64,000 nt of DNA from Neckera pumila (GCA_963969595.1 OZ018410.1:31562913-31626912); one strand, 5' to 3'; counted from the stretch's first letter, positions 48,893-61,074 are shown. Program-made: numbers and translations. The notes: generated by a model from the letters alone, not told the origin.

Positions 48893-49983
48893 TTAACCCC
48901 TAAAGGACTGGCATGCATTTTTTGGCTATATAGAAATTTTGGATAGGTATATATAACTAGAGATTTTCATATTTTAGTGTAATATTTTAATAGAAGGTGG
49001 GCTTGAGGAATATATATCTTTTGTATGCAGTAAATTTCATGACATTTAGAAATGTGAGTCAAAAGTTATGGCCTAATAATCTAATATGTTATTTTTTTTG
49101 TAACTGGGCAGTTTGGGCAAATAAATAAAAATCACTTTTTAAAAAACAAAAATTTGAAATTGATTTTTTAGATTTATATATATATGGAAAGCTTTGAATC
49201 ATCCCATTTTGATCAATGAGTAAAAACTTATGAGGATTTTTTGTTTGCGGGCAGTTATGGATTCTCTATTCTAAAATAAACTTTGAAGACCTTTATTTTA
49301 CTCAATTTTCAATACATTTTGAAAAAAATAAAATCCTAGGATGTAGATTATTTATTTCAACATTACAAGCATTGGAATTGGCATTTTTCAGTTCTATAAT
49401 TAAATTCTTGACAATTTAGTATTTTGAATCACTCTCTACTACTATCTACTTACTATGTTTTTCCTATATGTTGGACAATTCCAAATGAAGTGAAAATTTT
49501 CAAGCATGTAGCCAACTTATCTAAAAAAAAGAATTCAAAGAAGCACCATCATGTTCGCGCCTCACCAAAAAGACTGATGGATGTTGGTCATGACTTTTGA
49601 AAAGTTTCCATGATTATGAAAATTTCACATGGAGGAATTTGCACCCGAGTTTGCATCTTTATTATGGCTGTTATTCTGTCATGCGATCCAATAGTGTTGT
49701 TTGGACATTTTTTCATCGAAAAGTGAGCTTGTGAAGTGCAGCTGCCCTATTTTGCGCAAGGCCAAAAAAATGATTTCAATAAATTTGAATGCTTATATCT
49801 TGCAATCCACGCAGTGGAAATTTTTGAAATTTTTATAACATGTTTTCAAATCAGCATACTACAAGATCCTACGGTTACATGTATCAAAATAAGTTTTTTT
49901 TCAAAAATTGGGTACTTGTACTAGAAATGGCAGTTTTTGAGCATTTTTTGATGAAAACATAGTCATGGAACTTTAGGGGTTAA
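48893..49983 (+). mobile_element. TTAA-type element, copy 9
   Basis: It begins TTAACCCCTAAAGGACT and ends GGAACTTTAGGGGTTAA; 1091 bp. It matches the 20338-21272 copy throughout, except for an extra ~150 bases at about 49555-49700 that are missing from that copy. Confidence 0.85.
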
Positions 49984-50359
49984 ATGACAACTTTTATAAC
50001 AAGTTGTATAAATTTTATCTAATCTAAAGAGGAGAAAAGGAGTGAGAAAAATCCGTACTTGGTCCTGTCCTGGTGTTGCAATTTGTTCATAGGCTTTAAT
50101 TTTTCTCTAATTTCTCCCTAAATCCTAAAAGAAAATGTAATTATCTCTTGTTGTTAATTGCTTTATTCCTCTTTACATCCCTTCTAAGTCCTATGAGAAA
50201 TTTAAATTAATTAATTAAAACATAAACATGTGCCACCCTAAATTATTGGACACCAGTTTTATTATGGACACAGTATATAAAAAAATATATTCTTTTTTTA
50301 ATAGGCAATCCATGAAATAAAGTCACACTTAAATCCAAAAGAATACAAGAGGCCGTCTT

Positions 50360-50901
50360 AGATTACCCACTCTTCCCTTAGACTGCCCAAAATGAAATAT
50401 AATTTACCAACAAAAAAATGTAACTACAAAATATGAATGACAAAAAAATATGACTGTAAAATATGACTAAAGCAAAAATATGATTGTCCGCCCAAATTTC
50501 CCTTGGCTGCCTCCAAAGTAAAAACAATGTCATTTTCGTGGAGAAATGACTACAAAATATGACTAAAGCAAAAATAGAACTGCTTGCCCAAATTTTCCTT
50601 GGGCTGCCTCCAAAGAAAAAAATGTCATTACCATAGAGATATGATTGCAAAATATGACTTGCAATATGACTCAATGTTTTCAAAACTTGTTCTTTGTTGT
50701 TCCCTATAAAATACTTTAGTGTTCCCAACGAGCGTATAGTATACGCTCGTGAGGTACAAGGCCAAAAAATGATTGGCAATCATATTTTGCAGTCATATTT
50801 TTCACCAAGGTGTTGCCGTCCAAAAATATGACTGTGAGTAGTTGCCAGTCATCTCCAGTCATATTTTTGCAGTCATAAAATACCCATTTTCTTGTAGTGG
50901 T
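50360..50901. mobile_element. CACTA-like terminal region with ATATGACT repeats
   Basis: The right edge reads TTTTCTTGTAGTG, the reverse complement of CACTACAAGAAAA, a typical CACTA end. The interior is full of ATATGACT/AGTCATAT motifs, and a ~96-bp unit is duplicated at 50461 and 50557. At 50728-50750 is a 23-bp perfect palindrome (11-bp arms, central G). The left end was not found, so the element may be truncated. Confidence 0.5.
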
Positions 50902-51514
50902 AGTAAAATTTGATTTTGTCCAAACAAATGTTGTGAGGGAGAGTTATTCTAATCCGGATTGGAGATGCAAGGTTGAAATAACACATAGAAATAACACACG
51001 CAAAAAAATCTTCCTAGCAAGAAGACTCCATTCAATATAGATGAAAGCTACTAGATTATATTGTATGCCACAACTGTGAGATGCTATATATAGATTGACT
51101 TCCATTCTTGATTCCATGTGGCATCATTTTTGAGAGAGAGTAAGTGATGATAGACACATAAGGGAGGGAGATGTGCAAGTCAATCTGTATACATATTGTC
51201 TATCTTTATCCATTGTAAATGTCATCCTAATTTGACCATAAGATTGTTGATGTAGGTAATGGCTTTTTATTTGTTATACATTGGATGGCATGGACTGCAA
51301 GTTGAATCTTGCCAAGAATTTTTTGAAAACAATAAGCGGGAAGAAAGACACAGTGAAACTGCAATGAGATCTACAAAGAAGAGGCATTCAAAAGCACTTG
51401 TGGCTGACATCAAACACTTATAGAGTTGGTAAGATGTTGAAACCAGTTGCAAGATATGTGCTCTTACAGGAAGAGTTTGAGCAACTTGCAAACACAATTG
51501 CGTCTATGAAGCTC
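50902..51514. other. gene-free sequence left of the large retrotransposon
   Basis: AT-rich; the 76-aa minus frame at 51267-51497 has no recognised domain. The base before the LTR is 51514; the adjacent five bases are AGCTC, whose partner copy would lie beyond the right window edge. Confidence 0.4.
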
Positions 51515-54500
51515 TGTGAGAACACGCAATATCAATATTTAGAAATCTGGATTAATTTAGGATCAATTCCGTAAATATTTTCAAAAGTTTGTAGTAGTAA
51601 AGACGGAAATCGGAACATTTAGTAGAAACTAGGTAGTCAGGAAGTTTCGGCTTGCAAAAACTTGTAGAATAGGTAAGAAACGGACTTTAGCCGGAATCCG
51701 GAAACCGGAATGGGATCCGGATTCAAGCAACCTACGAACTAGGGGTCTGGCCTATGACAACTAGGGATCCTTTTGCAATGGCGGCGCATTAAATGGCCGA
51801 ACCAACGGATGTCGGTCACTGGCCGGGTACTTAAGCAGATGGGCCTTTCGTTTTTCTCTCTCTTTCTTCCGCTCGAGGAGGTGTGTGCTTGCAGGTTTTG
51901 GAGCGCGTTTTTAGAAGAGTGAAAGAGTGGTGAGTTAGGTTGGATAGGGAGAGAAGGAAAGGAGGGTGCCGATTGCACCAGATTGTAGGTCAAGAAGATG
52001 GCAGAATCATCGGCGCAGGGGCAGAAGACTATTCCCTCTGTCAAGCTCCTGTACCCAGTCATTCCGTCGGACTCTGCTGAGCGCTTAGAGTTAGAGGAAG
52101 ATCTCTTCAAACTAGGGTGTATCGGGTTCATCCGGCACCTCTGGATAGTTAGGAGTGAAGATTTTCTTCGTGAGCTAGTTATGGGGACGCCAAACCAATT
52201 CGAGCCGACGCCAAGGGGTCGGTGGGCCTCTTGGATGGAAGGGATGTGGGCGAAAACTTATGGGTTGAAGCAGTCCGGATCCGGAAATGCGACCCGGACG
52301 GATAAGTTTTATGAAAACAAGTTCAAGAAACCGCCGCACCACAAGGAAGGTTTCACCGTTAGTGACTGTATCGATGAGTGCCATAGGTGATTACTAAATT
52401 TCCTGATTCCCATCGTGTATCCGGAAAAGCCAACCAGGGTTACGACTATAGTGGCGAATACGATTTTCAGAGCACTCAAAGGCTGGGTCGTGAATTAGGC
52501 GACCATAATCCACCAGAAGGTCAAGAAGATGGCAGTGGCTATCGATAAGGCCAAATAGAGTCCGCTCAGCACTTACTTGTTCCACATGTGTCATCATTTT
52601 GATTTCATAACAAGTTGCCTATCAGATCGGAATGCAGATCCTAAAGTACGGATTCACGGAAGAGTTGAAGCCAACGGGAGAAGCGGTACTAAAAGAAGAA
52701 GAGGAAGAGGAGGATCCGGAACCGAAGCCACTGGAGAAGAAGAAGCGACAGAAGACCACCAATCCGGACGTACGAAGAACAAGTTTGGACATGCCGGAAC
52801 CGAATCTGTACCTGACCCAGCCATCACCGGAACCTTTTGATGTATCCGACTTCTATGAAGCCGGAACCCGATGGATGGTGCAGTGCCGGAAGATGCACGC
52901 CGAGATGGCAGAGGTGATCACGAGCGTCGCCAGGGAGTTAAATGTTGATATGGATCAGATCTTCAACAAACTCCGGAAGAAACCAGATTCGACACTACTC
53001 CAAGAGAAGGACAAGCAGATCGAGCTGCTTAAGGCGGAATGGGATCACTACAAGAACAAGTTCTACTGGACGGAGGGGCAGTCGATCTCAGCCCGAAAGA
53101 AGGAGACGGATGTCCTGAAGCTAGTCAGGGATTTGAAGGTGTTGGTAGAAGAACTGGAACATCAGATCATCTGGTCCGTGCTTTACACGAAGAAACTCGA
53201 GAACGACGGCATTGTTACCGGATCCAGAGTGCTGCAAGTCTTGGTCGATTATGAGGCCAAGATGAAGATCCTTTTGGACAATATGCGACAGCTGCTGGGT
53301 CATCTGGATGTGGCCAAGGACAACTTTGGGCTACTTCCGGATATCTTCATGGAGTCCCCGGGCAAACACGGAGCCGGAACTTCCGGGACACAAGAGGATC
53401 CAGGCTTAAAGTCCCTGTTTAAGATACCTAAGGTGCCTTCCTCGAGTCATTTTCCGAAGTGGGGCACGATAAATACTTTTGCCCCTTCCTCACAGTCTCC
53501 GAAAGAAACCGGAAAGGCTGGGCAGAGGTTGCCGATCCAAAGAGATCTGTTAGAAGGTTTGGGGACGATAAATCCGGCAAGAGAACACCCGGAGGGATTC
53601 TCTCATATGTCGGAACAGTCACCAACACGGGGTACAGAATTGATTGACTTAGGAGATCCGGCTCCAGAAGCGAGACCAGAACCTAGGCCAGAAACCCGGC
53701 TGAAGAAGAGGACGGAAATAGTGGAGGCCGAGATCTCGGATCCGGATGAAAAACTCGAGATGGTGGAACCTGAGAGGCAACTGAAACTTCGGAAGTCTGA
53801 GAAGCGAAAATCGAAAGGCAAGAAGCCGGTGAAGCAACAGATTGAAGACTCCGAGTCGGGTGAGTTTGAGTCAGGCTTAGAATCTGAGGAAGATATGGAG
53901 GAAGAGGAGACGTCTCCTGCGACCCATTAGAATCCGCCTCGAGCCGCCAAAATGACGCCAGCAAAGAGTTTCGGTAAGCCGACAGCCAAACAGGGAGCCG
54001 AAAGTTCAAAGAAATCTCGGGTGGCCAAGTAGTTAGAAGGAGACTACTTGTAGAGGTGGATTTGAATTTAGATAGTTTTATCCCGGAACCGGATTCCAAA
54101 CGTGGGCCCGGTTTCCGGAAATTTAGGGATAAGGACTTTCCGATTTATTTGGGATTTTCTTGGTGTGTGTGAAGTTGCCCCGGTTTATGGGGAGTCCTTT
54201 TTTGCTTTTAGGGTGTTGACTTTGGCTTTGTTTTGGGTTTTTAAGGGCGGACAAGTTAGTTGCCTTTCATTCCCTCCTAGTTGATATTCAATTGTATTTC
54301 ATTCCCTTTTTGAAATCTGAGACCTCGGGTATGCATTTTTGCTCTATCAGTGTATCCGGATTGTGTTCATGTGTGGTTTAGCTGTTGGAAAGAAAGGAGG
54401 AGTGAAGAGGAATTCGGATTTAGGATAATAGGGTCTGAGTCAAGAGTGTGCTATTGTAATATTGTTGGATTGTTGACTTAGGAGCTGTGCACAGTGTCTT

Positions 54501-55132
54501 TAAACTACCAGAAGAGTAATCCGGATCACAGAGTAGCTAAAAGTGAGTCTGGTTGTCAACCCGTGCGGAGGTAAGCGCCCGCCCAAGGAAGCCCCCACCT
54601 GTCTAGAAGATTTGCCAACCTAAAAATTCATCTAACATCTAGAAAGATCACACCCCATACTTATTTTGGATTCTGAGATCTGTCGTTGTAGTAGGGGAGA
54701 GTGAAGTATTCCTAAGTGACCTGCTGTCCGGAGTCGCCATCCGGAAGCTGTGAGGATCCGGATCTTTTTGTCTTGCTGCAACCTTTTTGAATACTTGGGT
54801 GTTGTTATTTGTGGTTGTTAGAATTGTAGGAGAACAAGAGTAGTGAAGTCCCTACCCCCCTCAAAAGATCAACTAGTGGATCCTTTGAAGGTAAAACAGA
54901 GGTATTGAAAACCGGATTGGAAGAAGAGATGTAAACAGGATTCCGGATAGTTTATGGTCCAGATTGTGAAAAGATCCGGAAAATGTTGAGTAGGTGAGAA
55001 GAAAGAAAGATAGAAAAGCCGGATAGCTAGAATATGCTACATATAATCCAGAAATTCCTTGGGACGATATTTTGTGTTATCTTGGCACATTTTTGTGTTA
55101 AGGATACTTACGCCTAGATTGCGCGTACGACA
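51515..55132 (+). repeat. 5' LTR (3.6 kb)
   Basis: It begins TGTGAGAACACGC and ends GTACGACA just before the PBS. The boundaries are confirmed by the solo LTR with its target duplication. Comparison with 61113-63130 at a constant offset of 9598 shows no indels and about five substitutions by eye (four of them transitions). The LTR carries a reading-frame block at 51998-54032. No clear TATA box; 'gtacttaag' at about 51827 is a weak candidate. Confidence 0.92.
51998..54032 (+). pseudogene. LTR-embedded reading frame, 5' LTR copy (broken)
   Basis: Product unknown. The frame starts at an ATG 483 bases into the LTR (MAESSAQGQKT). Stops follow at 52388 (TGA), 52496 (TAG) and 52556 (TAG). The TAG at 52556 is also present in the solo LTR, so the block may be two ORFs of about 186 and 490 codons rather than one. 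At about 52610 an 11-base deletion between two AAC copies shifts the frame relative to the solo LTR. From 52632 a 432-aa frame is open to 53930, and after one TAG a Lys-rich tail reaches 54032. The second part has an acidic patch and KKKRQK basic patch, a heptad-rich coiled coil around residues 90-235, and a charged C-terminus ending in Glu-rich segments. No enzymatic motif is visible. Confidence 0.7.
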
Positions 55133-55136
55133 CTTT

Positions 55137-55154
55137 TGGCGCTGCTGCCGGGGA
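55137..55154 (+). other. primer binding site (tRNA-Asp-like)
   Basis: TGGCGCTGCTGCCGGGGA lies four bases after the LTR end. It differs at two positions from the TGGCGCCGTTGCCGGGGA form complementary to plant tRNA-Asp 3' ends, as I recall it for Athila/Tat-like elements. Confidence 0.8.
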
Positions 55155-55302
55155 TTTCTGATATTGTGTAGTGTATTTCGGGATTCGATTTGGTAAGAGT
55201 CAGAATACGGAAAGTTGTCCGGATAAAATGGAGTGGATCAGAAAATATAGCGCGCCATTTGAGAGATCCGGCGAAAGTAACTTTGCACATTATAGGATTT
55301 AA

Positions 55303-56960
55303 GTGAACCCTTACTTCATGAGTAGGATACCGAATAGGAATCCGAGAGGGAGAAGGGTGGCGAGATCAGAAGCAGCCCCCAGAAGGACTGTAGTTCACGG
55401 AATCCCAACTGCCAAATCAGAAGAAGATATCTTGGCCATTTCAGTTTCACGCATAGTGCAGGAAAGTGAATCGGAACGTTCTCCCAGTCCTTACAAAAGA
55501 GGTAGATCGGAAGAAAGAGAGCAATCGGAAGACGAGAGAGTAGAACCGGATAGGTAGTCATCATAGGAAGATTCAGCTGTTGACAAGGTGGAAGTTATGA
55601 ACTCCCGCACACGCCTCCGGTATAACAAGTTCCGGGGAGACAATAGCAAGGATGTGGACAACTGAATGGGAGAATTCGAAGCCACGGCCTTGGCGAATCA
55701 GGAGGATCGAGCATCCAAGCAGCGCATATTTCAGGGACTGTTGAAGGGCGAAGCTTTGAGATGGTACCAGGATGTTCCGGAAGGAATCCAGGAAAACTGG
55801 GACCAGCTCAAGGAACACTTTCTCCGGACCTTCAGAGAAATTGGGGGAGAAGCCAGAGCTCTCGGAAGACTCAGTAAGGTCACCATGTGATCTAACGAGT
55901 CTATGAGAAAGTATGGGCAGCGGGTGAAGGATTTGATCAAGAAACTGACAACGGAAATCGCACCCAACATACAAGTGGAGTGGTACGTTGCCGGATTTCC
56001 GGAGGAAATGGCCTTCTAGATCCGTCAATCTCGTCCCACCACCTTACGGGAAGTAATGGAGGCGGCCCAAAACTATGAGAACTCAGCACAGTCTCTACGA
56101 AGGTCCATCAAGAAGAATGCCAAGATGGAGAGGGGATGAAGTAAGAAGTACGAGAAGAAGGAAAGACGTAGAAGGAAGTTCTCGGATTTGGAAACTCCAA
56201 GTTCTGGAACTGGAACGGAATCTACTCAGACAGAGTCAACTAGTTCCGATACAGAACGAGAGGCCTCCAGCAGCAGACAACATTCACGAGGCAGAGAGGA
56301 TTGAGGTAGTTGGAGCTTGGTGAAGGTGAAGGTGGAAGATGATGCATCCAAGAAATTCATGAAGAACATCCAAGAGTCATTGGAGGCAATCAAAGTCAAC
56401 TTGGCTGACAACCGAAAACCAAGATGGATTGTTCCAACTACCCGACCAAACGTCTGGTGTACAAGGTATGGAAGGCCTGGCCATTATGCCAGCAAATGTA
56501 ACCAAGGACCACCAGGGAGGTCCATTTTGTGGACGAGGAAGGAGTATATTATACTCTTCCGGAAACGGACGAGTATGAGGAGCAAGTCAATCCGGTATTT
56601 CAGATCCAGATCGGATACGGGAGAGGGAGAGTACCTCAACAGTTAATCCGGACGCCGACAAATCCGTATGCAGCCGGAACCAGCCAAGGTAATTTCCCTC
56701 CATCAAGATTTCCACCCGGATGCTGTTTCTTGTGTGGTAGCCCCCATCATTTTGCAAACAATTGTCCTCATGGGAGATCGGGACAAGGTGCACCTTTACC
56801 ACTACCATGTCAGAACTGTGGTCAGTACGGACATGACCTCCCTGATTGTACTAAACCTCAGGTAGCTAGAACTCTCTACAAACAGGTAGAAGCTCCACCC
56901 CGAGACCAAACCGCACTTAACTATGGGTCAGTAATCGGAATCAAGAATTCCAAGAGTTGA
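55303..56960 (+). pseudogene. gag: gag (capsid and nucleocapsid), degenerate
   Basis: The Retrotrans_gag capsid core is recognisable at 55666-55890 (GEALRWYQDVPEGIQENW, then LKEHFLRTFREIGG). In-frame stops are at 55555, 55564, 55663, 55888, 56017 and 56137. After a frame change, the nucleocapsid region at 56440-56870 has three zinc-knuckle sites. The first (CTRYGRPGHYASKC) has Tyr for the second Cys; CFLCGSPHHFANNC and CQNCGQYGHDLPDC are intact CCHC knuckles. Gag packages the element RNA in virus-like particles; this copy could not make an intact protein. Confidence 0.85.
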
Positions 56961-56969
56961 CAACCAAGG

Positions 56970-58105
56970 GTGGAACTTCCAGAAAGTAGAGAGCAACATG
57001 TTCAAAGAGTAGCAACCCGGAGTTCCACCAAGAACCGGGCAGATGAGAGTAGAAGTCGGATGAGAACGAGTAGGCACAGAATCATTAGAAATCCAGTTCC
57101 GGATTCGAGTGATTCTGATCACTCCGTGAGAACGAAAACTTTTCACCCCACAGTAGAGTTAGAAAAAGAGGTAGACCAAGGCCCTCTTTCGGTCGACATC
57201 AACAAACAAGTCCGAACAAGCCTGAGTGGTACCGGAAGTATTCCGGAACTTATCCGGCGGATAGTTACCTTTGATGAAGTTCCGGTTGTTATCAATCCGG
57301 AACTCAAGGTAGATGAGTACGACATTGTTCAGTATATCAAGGATCGGAAGGCAAATGCCACAATCGGGCAACTCCTTCATGATAATGCCAATTATCAAAA
57401 GTTGATCCGAGATGCTTGGTAAAGAAGCGGAAGAAAAGGATCAAGTTACCCTCTGTCACGGTCAACTTCTCCCAGTTAGAAGATTTCGGAGCACCGGAAG
57501 TCGAGGTGGAAGTTGATGGATGTATCGTTCCTAAGGTTCCGGTCAATGGTGGTTCCGGAGTTAACCTCATTCTGGAGGATACGGCTTTTGACTTGGGGTA
57601 CACGTCATTCCTAGCTATGGATCAAGTGTTGAGAATGGCAGATTAGTCGTGAGTACACCCGATGGGGAGATTGTCTAGAGTTCCAACCCGGATTGTAAAG
57701 GAGGCATATCTTCTCAATTATATAGTGATCCAAGTAACCAAAGGGAGACCCTTCCCTATATTACTAGGAAGACCTTGGCTCTACGCAGCCAGAGTGTTGG
57801 TGGATTGGGGTACAAAAGAGTTTGCAGTCGGAACCCCGACCACCCAAATTCCGTGGAAACATAAAGATCATCTTGGAGAAACAAGTGAATCCGATGGATA
57901 CACCACGGATTGGTCGGATCCGGAAGATTCAGACTCTGTTTTGAGTCACTTTACTGTTGTCGCGGAAAAAGACTTCCAATTTCCAGATCCAGTTATTGAA
58001 GTCGGAATAGAGGATGAGACGCCGGTAGTTCCGGAAGTCCCCCTAGAAGATCGAACTATGGGAGAAATGGATGTACCACTCTCTTCAGAATGGATCCGAC
58101 AGTAG
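56970..58105 (+). pseudogene. retropepsin-like protease region, degenerate
   Basis: 57416-57646 holds the protease fold: the segment VPVNGGSGVNLILED corresponds to the usual V(L)VDGGSxxNLI. The catalytic Asp of D-G-G is Asn here (AAT), which should abolish activity. Downstream, 57662-58105 is open with a typical linker (ILLGRPWLYAARVLVDWGTK) that ends most plant Ty3 proteases. At least two frame changes separate gag, protease and RT. Confidence 0.8.
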
Positions 58106-58161
58106 ATAATGGAAGGGAGAATTCCAGCCATTGGTTTGAGTAACTCTTCCCCGGAAACCCC

Positions 58162-59619
58162 TTGGAGCGAGTTTCGTTCACAGGCAAAAGAAACGGAACT
58201 GGAGCGCGTCAAGATTGTGGTCAGCCGACGGATTATGAGAAGGTGGAGTTACCTTCCGGAAAATCCTTCTTCATGAATAAGTCAATGACTGCATTAGAAA
58301 AGAAGAAATATGGAGCTTTACTGGAGGAGTATATCGATGTCTTCGCCTGGGTACCTTCGGATCTAAGTGGTATTCCGGCTGAATTGGGAGAGCACCGGAT
58401 TGACTTAGTAGAAGGAGCGATGCCAATCCGACAACGCCAATACCGATTTAACCCAAAGTACTCTCTTATAGTGAAAAAGGAGATCGATGCACTGTTGGAA
58501 GCTGGGTTTATCTATCCGGTCCATAACTCGGAGTGGGTAATACCCATCGTGGTGGTTCCAAAGAAGGCCGGTCCGGATGGAAAGATCAAGATCCGGGTAT
58601 GTCAAGATTTCTGGAAATTGAACACTGCAACCCGGAAGGATTACTTCCCACTTCCATTTACAGATATTATCCTGGATCATGTTTCCGGGAACAAATGCTA
58701 TAGTTTCCTGGACGGATTCTCGGGATGTAACCAAGTATTTATCCGGATGATGGACCAACTAAAGACAACATTCACCACGGAATGGGGGACGTTTGCCTTC
58801 ACGCGCATGCCATTTGGATTATGCAATGCTCCCGGTACATTTCAACGGCTGATGATGGATATCTTCCGAGATTTCCTTAGGCATTTCCTCGAAGTTTTCA
58901 TTGATGACTTTGCTGTGTTTAGTTCACGGGCGAATCACTTAGGATACTTGAGGAAAACTTTCCAAAGGTGTAGGGAAACGAATCTCAAACTACACCCTGG
59001 AAAGTGTTTTTTTGGAATGATATCCGAAATCTTGTTGGGCCACGTCGTGAGCCGGAAAGGACTGGCGGTGGATATGGATAAGGTCAAGGCCATATTTGCT
59101 CTTGTTGCTCCAGCCTGTGTGCGAGAAATTCGTGGGTTTCTTGGCTGTGTGGGGTATTATAGGAGATTCATAGAGGGCTACGCCCGGAGGGCAATTCCTT
59201 TGATAGAATTACTAAAGAAAGATACAGAATTCCGCTGGAATTTAGATCGTCAAGCAGCCTTCAAAGGATTGAAATTGGCTTTAGTCAAAGCCCCCATATT
59301 TTCACCATCGGATTGGACCAAGGAATTTCATGTCACCTTGGATGCATCCAGGTGGTGCCTAGGAGCTATCCTATGGCAATATGACCCAAAGTTACGGGAA
59401 TGCCCGATATATTATTTGAGTAGGCAAATGAGTCAAGCCGAAAGAAAATATACCACCACCGAGAGAGAAGCATTGGCAGTGGTATACTCATGCAAAAAGT
59501 TCCGGCACTACCTTCTCGGGTACCGAGTTGTGTTCCATACGGATCATGACTCTTTAAAGTACCTAGTAAACAAACCGGATCTTTCCGGGAGGATAGCAAG
59601 ATGGGTACTATTACTTTAG
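58162..59619 (+). pseudogene. pol: reverse transcriptase and RNase H
   Basis: The best-preserved frame, 485 aa. RT motifs in order: KIRVCQDFWKLN, YSFLDGFSGCNQV (motif A Asp), RMPFGLCNAPGTFQ, FIDDF at residues 246-250 (motif C, DD intact), LGHVVS. RNase H follows: VTLDASRWCLGAIL (catalytic Asp), TTTEREALAVVYSC (Glu), FHTDHDSLKYL (Asp). The frame ends at a TAG (59617) where relatives continue into the integrase in the same frame, so this is a nonsense mutation. The order and motifs are those of Ty3/gypsy elements. Confidence 0.93.
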
Positions 59620-59637
59620 GAGTTCAATTATGAAGTA

Positions 59638-61074
59638 ATGGTGAAACCAGGCAAGGCCAATAGCAATGCGTACTTCTTATCTAGATATCGAGGGACGGAA
59701 GCAGTGGAAGATGTCTCCGCTGAGTTTCCAGATGAGTTTCCGGATGAATTTCCGAAAAACCCAGAAGAGTCGGTTTTTCACCTGAATGGGGAGGAGGATT
59801 CCGTTTTCCAAGATATCATTACTTACCTCACGGAACAGCAATATCCGGAGGAAATGAGTAGGGAAGAGAAGGGTATTTTCCAGCAGAATATAGCCCCTTA
59901 CTCTTTGATTAAAGGCACCCTGTTCAAGATGGGAGTAGAGGATCGTCTGAGGAGGTGTTTGGAACCTAAGGACCGGGAGAAGGTAATGCATGCATTGCAT
60001 TCCGGATCTTCTGGTAGACACTTTGCAGCCATCACCACCGTAAACCGGATCAGGGAAGCCGAATACTGGTGGCCGTATCTGATCCGGGATGTGAAGACTT
60101 ACGTAGGAAGCTGTGATCCGTGTCAACGGATGGGAGCTCCCGCTTTTTGGAATCATTGGCCACTCAATCCAATCATTCCGTTGGCCCCTTTTGAGAAATG
60201 GGGGATCGATATCATCGGACCGATTGCACCTATCAGCGCTGGAAGGAAGAGGTATATAATTCTGGCCACGGACTATGCAACAAAGTGGGTTGAAGCAAAA
60301 GCAACCCGGAATAATACGGCACGGACAGCAGCCTCATTCCTCTTTATGGAACTGATGATGAGGTTTGGTCATCCATTGGAGTTGGTTAGCGACAGGGGAC
60401 TACATTTCTTGAATGATGTGATCTAGGACATCACGACAAGGTACCTGATCTAACACCGAAAGACGACTCCGTACAATCCTAGGGCCAACGGATTGATGGA
60501 ACGCGCCAATGGCATCATTAAGAAATCATTAAACAAAATGATTTCAGAACACAAGACCGATTAGGATCTGAAACTTCTATCGGCTGTACATGCTTACAAC
60601 ACTTCAAAGAAAACAATAACCGGAAAGACACCCTTCTTTATGGTTTTTGGACAAAAAACAGTACACGGGATAGAGTTGGAGATGGAGACTCACCGGATCC
60701 TGGCAACCTGAAATGCCATATGGACCAGAGACCCGGAAGTTCGTCTCTTAGCTATTGAGAATTTAGAAGAAGAACGACTCATTGCTCTGGATCGGACCAA
60801 AGAAGTGCAAGCCAAACGCAAGACAGAGCACGACCAGAAGCTACCGGCAGAACACAGAATCAAGGTTGGTGGACTAGTATTGCTATACGACAACTGTTTC
60901 AAATCTTTTCAGGGTAAGCTTCACACCAGATGGATGGGTCCGTATAGGGTAACAGCTGTATTCTTGAATAGGTCCATACAGTTGGAAGATTTACAAGGGA
61001 TGGGACTTGACACCCGGGTTAATAAGGCCCGCGTCAAGAAGTATGAACTAGAACCGGATTCCAAATCTGAATGA
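59638..61074 (+). pseudogene. integrase, degenerate
   Basis: Same frame as RT. The N-terminal HHCC zinc site is at about 59990-60130 (HSGSSGRHFA ... CDPCQRMG). The catalytic core has WGIDIIGP (first Asp), VSDRGLHF (second Asp) and LMERANGIIKKSL (Glu). In-frame stops are at 60424, 60451, 60562 and 60709. The C-terminal part (60805-61074) includes GKLHTRWMGPYRVTAV, a GPY/F-type segment, and has no chromodomain. Confidence 0.9.

Noticed and set aside
50728..50750. Palindrome considered as a Helitron 3' hairpin
   Set aside because: No CTRR end follows it and CACTA-type features lie around it.
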